Positions 62,633 through 64,000 of a DNA stretch of 64,000 bases are shown here, piece after piece. The DNA is from Hemicordylus capensis (Eukaryota > Chordata > Lepidosauria > Squamata > Cordylidae): contig NC_069658.1 in NCBI RefSeq assembly GCF_027244095.1, positions 262,764,687 through 262,828,686 on the forward strand, given 5' to 3'. The position numbers and the translations under genes are program-made. The notes under the pieces are model-generated. The model was not told where the DNA came from and ran no database searches. It worked only from the letters and a program-made list of their open reading frames with translations. The number at the start of each line of letters is the position of its first letter. The first letter of the stretch is position 1.

Positions 62633-63839
62633 ACACCTCCCACTATTGCTAGGGGCATAGCAAGGTTGGAGTGGGCCCAGAGACAAGATTTTAAAATGCC
62701 CCCCCCCCAAGCTCAGCTCATGAAGTAAAGACGAAAGTGGACGATGCAAGTCATTTAATGGTACTAAAGAAAGACATGCTGTTCTGGTAGCTCCAGGTCT
62801 TAACACATCAATTTGGGAGGATGAATACAACTGAAGGAAGCCCAGGTGGGTGCATGGCTGGGAGAGTCAGTCATGTGACTTGCCTCTGGGGCCCCCAAAA
62901 GGCAGTGGGCACCCGGACAACTGTCTCCCCTTGCGCTATTATAGTTAGACCCCTGACTATTGCATTATTGGTGCAAGGTCAGAGGTGGTTGGAATACTGT
63001 GCTAAACATAAAATGTCTGGTGGGGCGTATGAATGGTCCAACTACAGCTATGGGCTTGCCACCAGTTGAGAAGTACATTCATTTTTGAGGAGGGAGGAGG
63101 AGAGTGTTCACATGTTCAGACTCCCGCAGGCAGACTGATGACTGATAACCATGTTCATATGCTGTCCTAATCGAACTGAAGGAGCAGAACCAGACAGCTC
63201 TGCTCTTCTTTGCTGGGGAGATAGTGCCACTTAAGTTCGCGGGACACAAGCTGCTCTTTGGGTCTGGGCAGACTCACAGCTGTGAATTATGAGACCTCTC
63301 AAAGTTAACACACGTATGGCACAACAGAAGTGAATGTGGTTCCACATCAATAGCTGGGGTCTGGATATGCGAAATCTGTATTTAAGGCGATCTATGGAAG
63401 GGGGAGTCATATTTGTGAGGGCTTTTGTAGTTTTAGAGATGCATTTTGTAAATCTTTGGAACAATAAGTAGACCAAATGTTTTTGCTTGTATTAATTTAT
63501 TTTAGTTACATATTGGATTAAAGCTCAGGCTTGTCCCTGTGCAAATGACACATCTGGAAATTTGTATTAGGTGCAGGAAACCTTAAAGCAATACAAAAAT
63601 GCAGTGGTAGCTTCTGTGACCCTTCAGGTTCCTATGTACATAAATTGCATGATGGATGTTCAAGGGGTGGTGCTGTGGGCTCCTCAGACAGAAATATGGC
63701 CTAGCCACAGTAATGCTTGAAATTACACCTGCCTTTTCAAAGTTGTTGTAGTAACTTTTTGATGTTGGTTTCTAGTATTGAACCTACTTAATTAAAAGGA
63801 TTTAATAAGGACAGACAAAAGTAAATATTTATACAATGT
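62633..63839. other. Intergenic, repeat-like, no gene
   Basis: 62640-62950 contains a 'ggggcatagcaagg' repeat segment with a C-run. From 62950 to 63839 nothing was recognised. Confidence 0.4.
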
Positions 63840-63985
63840 ATAGCTAAACTATGGAATTCCGTGTCGCTGGATGTGGTGATGGCCACCAATCTAGTTTTTA
63901 AAAGGGGTTAGAGAAATTCATGAAGGAAATGTATCAGTTGCTTCTAGCCTTAATAGCCATATACTTTAATCAGGACAGAGATGGC
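63840..63985 (+). mobile_element. CR1-like LINE 3' region
   Basis: 'ctatggaattccgtgtcgct', 'gatggccaccaatctagttt', 'gagaaattcatgaagg' and 'cttctagccttaatagccat' in the CR1 3' order; runs towards the window edge. Confidence 0.55.
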
Positions 63986-64000
63986 ATGCCCACACAACAC

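Overview
The window looks like nuclear DNA from a squamate reptile (lizard or snake). The genes are vertebrate-type and intron-bearing. The repeats mix Sauria-SINE-like, MIR/CORE-type and 5S/tRNA-composite SINEs with L2-like, CR1-like and RTE (BovB-like) LINE fragments and many hAT-type MITEs, a combination typical of Squamata. No species can be named from the sequence, and I saw no endogenous retrovirus or other virus-derived element.

Layout. (1) 1-14 kb: two divergently oriented linker-histone H1-like genes. The one at 3.4-4.6 kb (+) is long and has a normal polyadenylation signal. The one at 8.0-8.6 kb (-) has a canonical histone 3' stem-loop. They share a promoter block. The rest is repeat-rich intergenic DNA. 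(2) 14.0 kb: a tRNA-Val(CAC) gene on the minus strand. (3) 16.7-27.1 kb: a complete RACK1 gene (8 exons, 317 codons) with four recognisable C/D snoRNAs in its introns, two SNORD96-like and two SNORD95-like. (4) 29.9-49.6 kb: a complete TRIM41 gene on the minus strand (6 coding exons, 655 codons), tail-to-tail with RACK1 and with repeat-filled introns. (5) 50.4-52.1 kb: a decayed RTE LINE. (6) 52.7-53.4 kb: tRNA-Val(CAC), identical to the first copy, and tRNA-Lys(CTT). (7) 54.0-58 kb: a ten-finger C2H2 zinc-finger gene with a tiny first coding exon. (8) 58-64 kb: repeats, including an L2-like reverse-transcriptase fragment.

How the genes fit together. RACK1 and TRIM41 are convergent neighbours in human too (chromosome 5q35), and the pair flanks the chicken MHC. 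H1, tRNA, TRIM and zinc-finger genes together also resemble the extended MHC class I region of mammals, so this is plausibly MHC-flanking DNA (inference). RACK1 anchors activated protein kinase C and TRIM41 (also called RINCK) promotes its ubiquitination, so the two neighbours act on one pathway. RACK1 (a ribosomal protein with a 5'TOP-like start), its rRNA-modification snoRNAs and the tRNAs all serve translation.

The most notable observation is that both SNORD96-like copies carry a paired change in their C and D boxes that preserves the kink-turn base pair.
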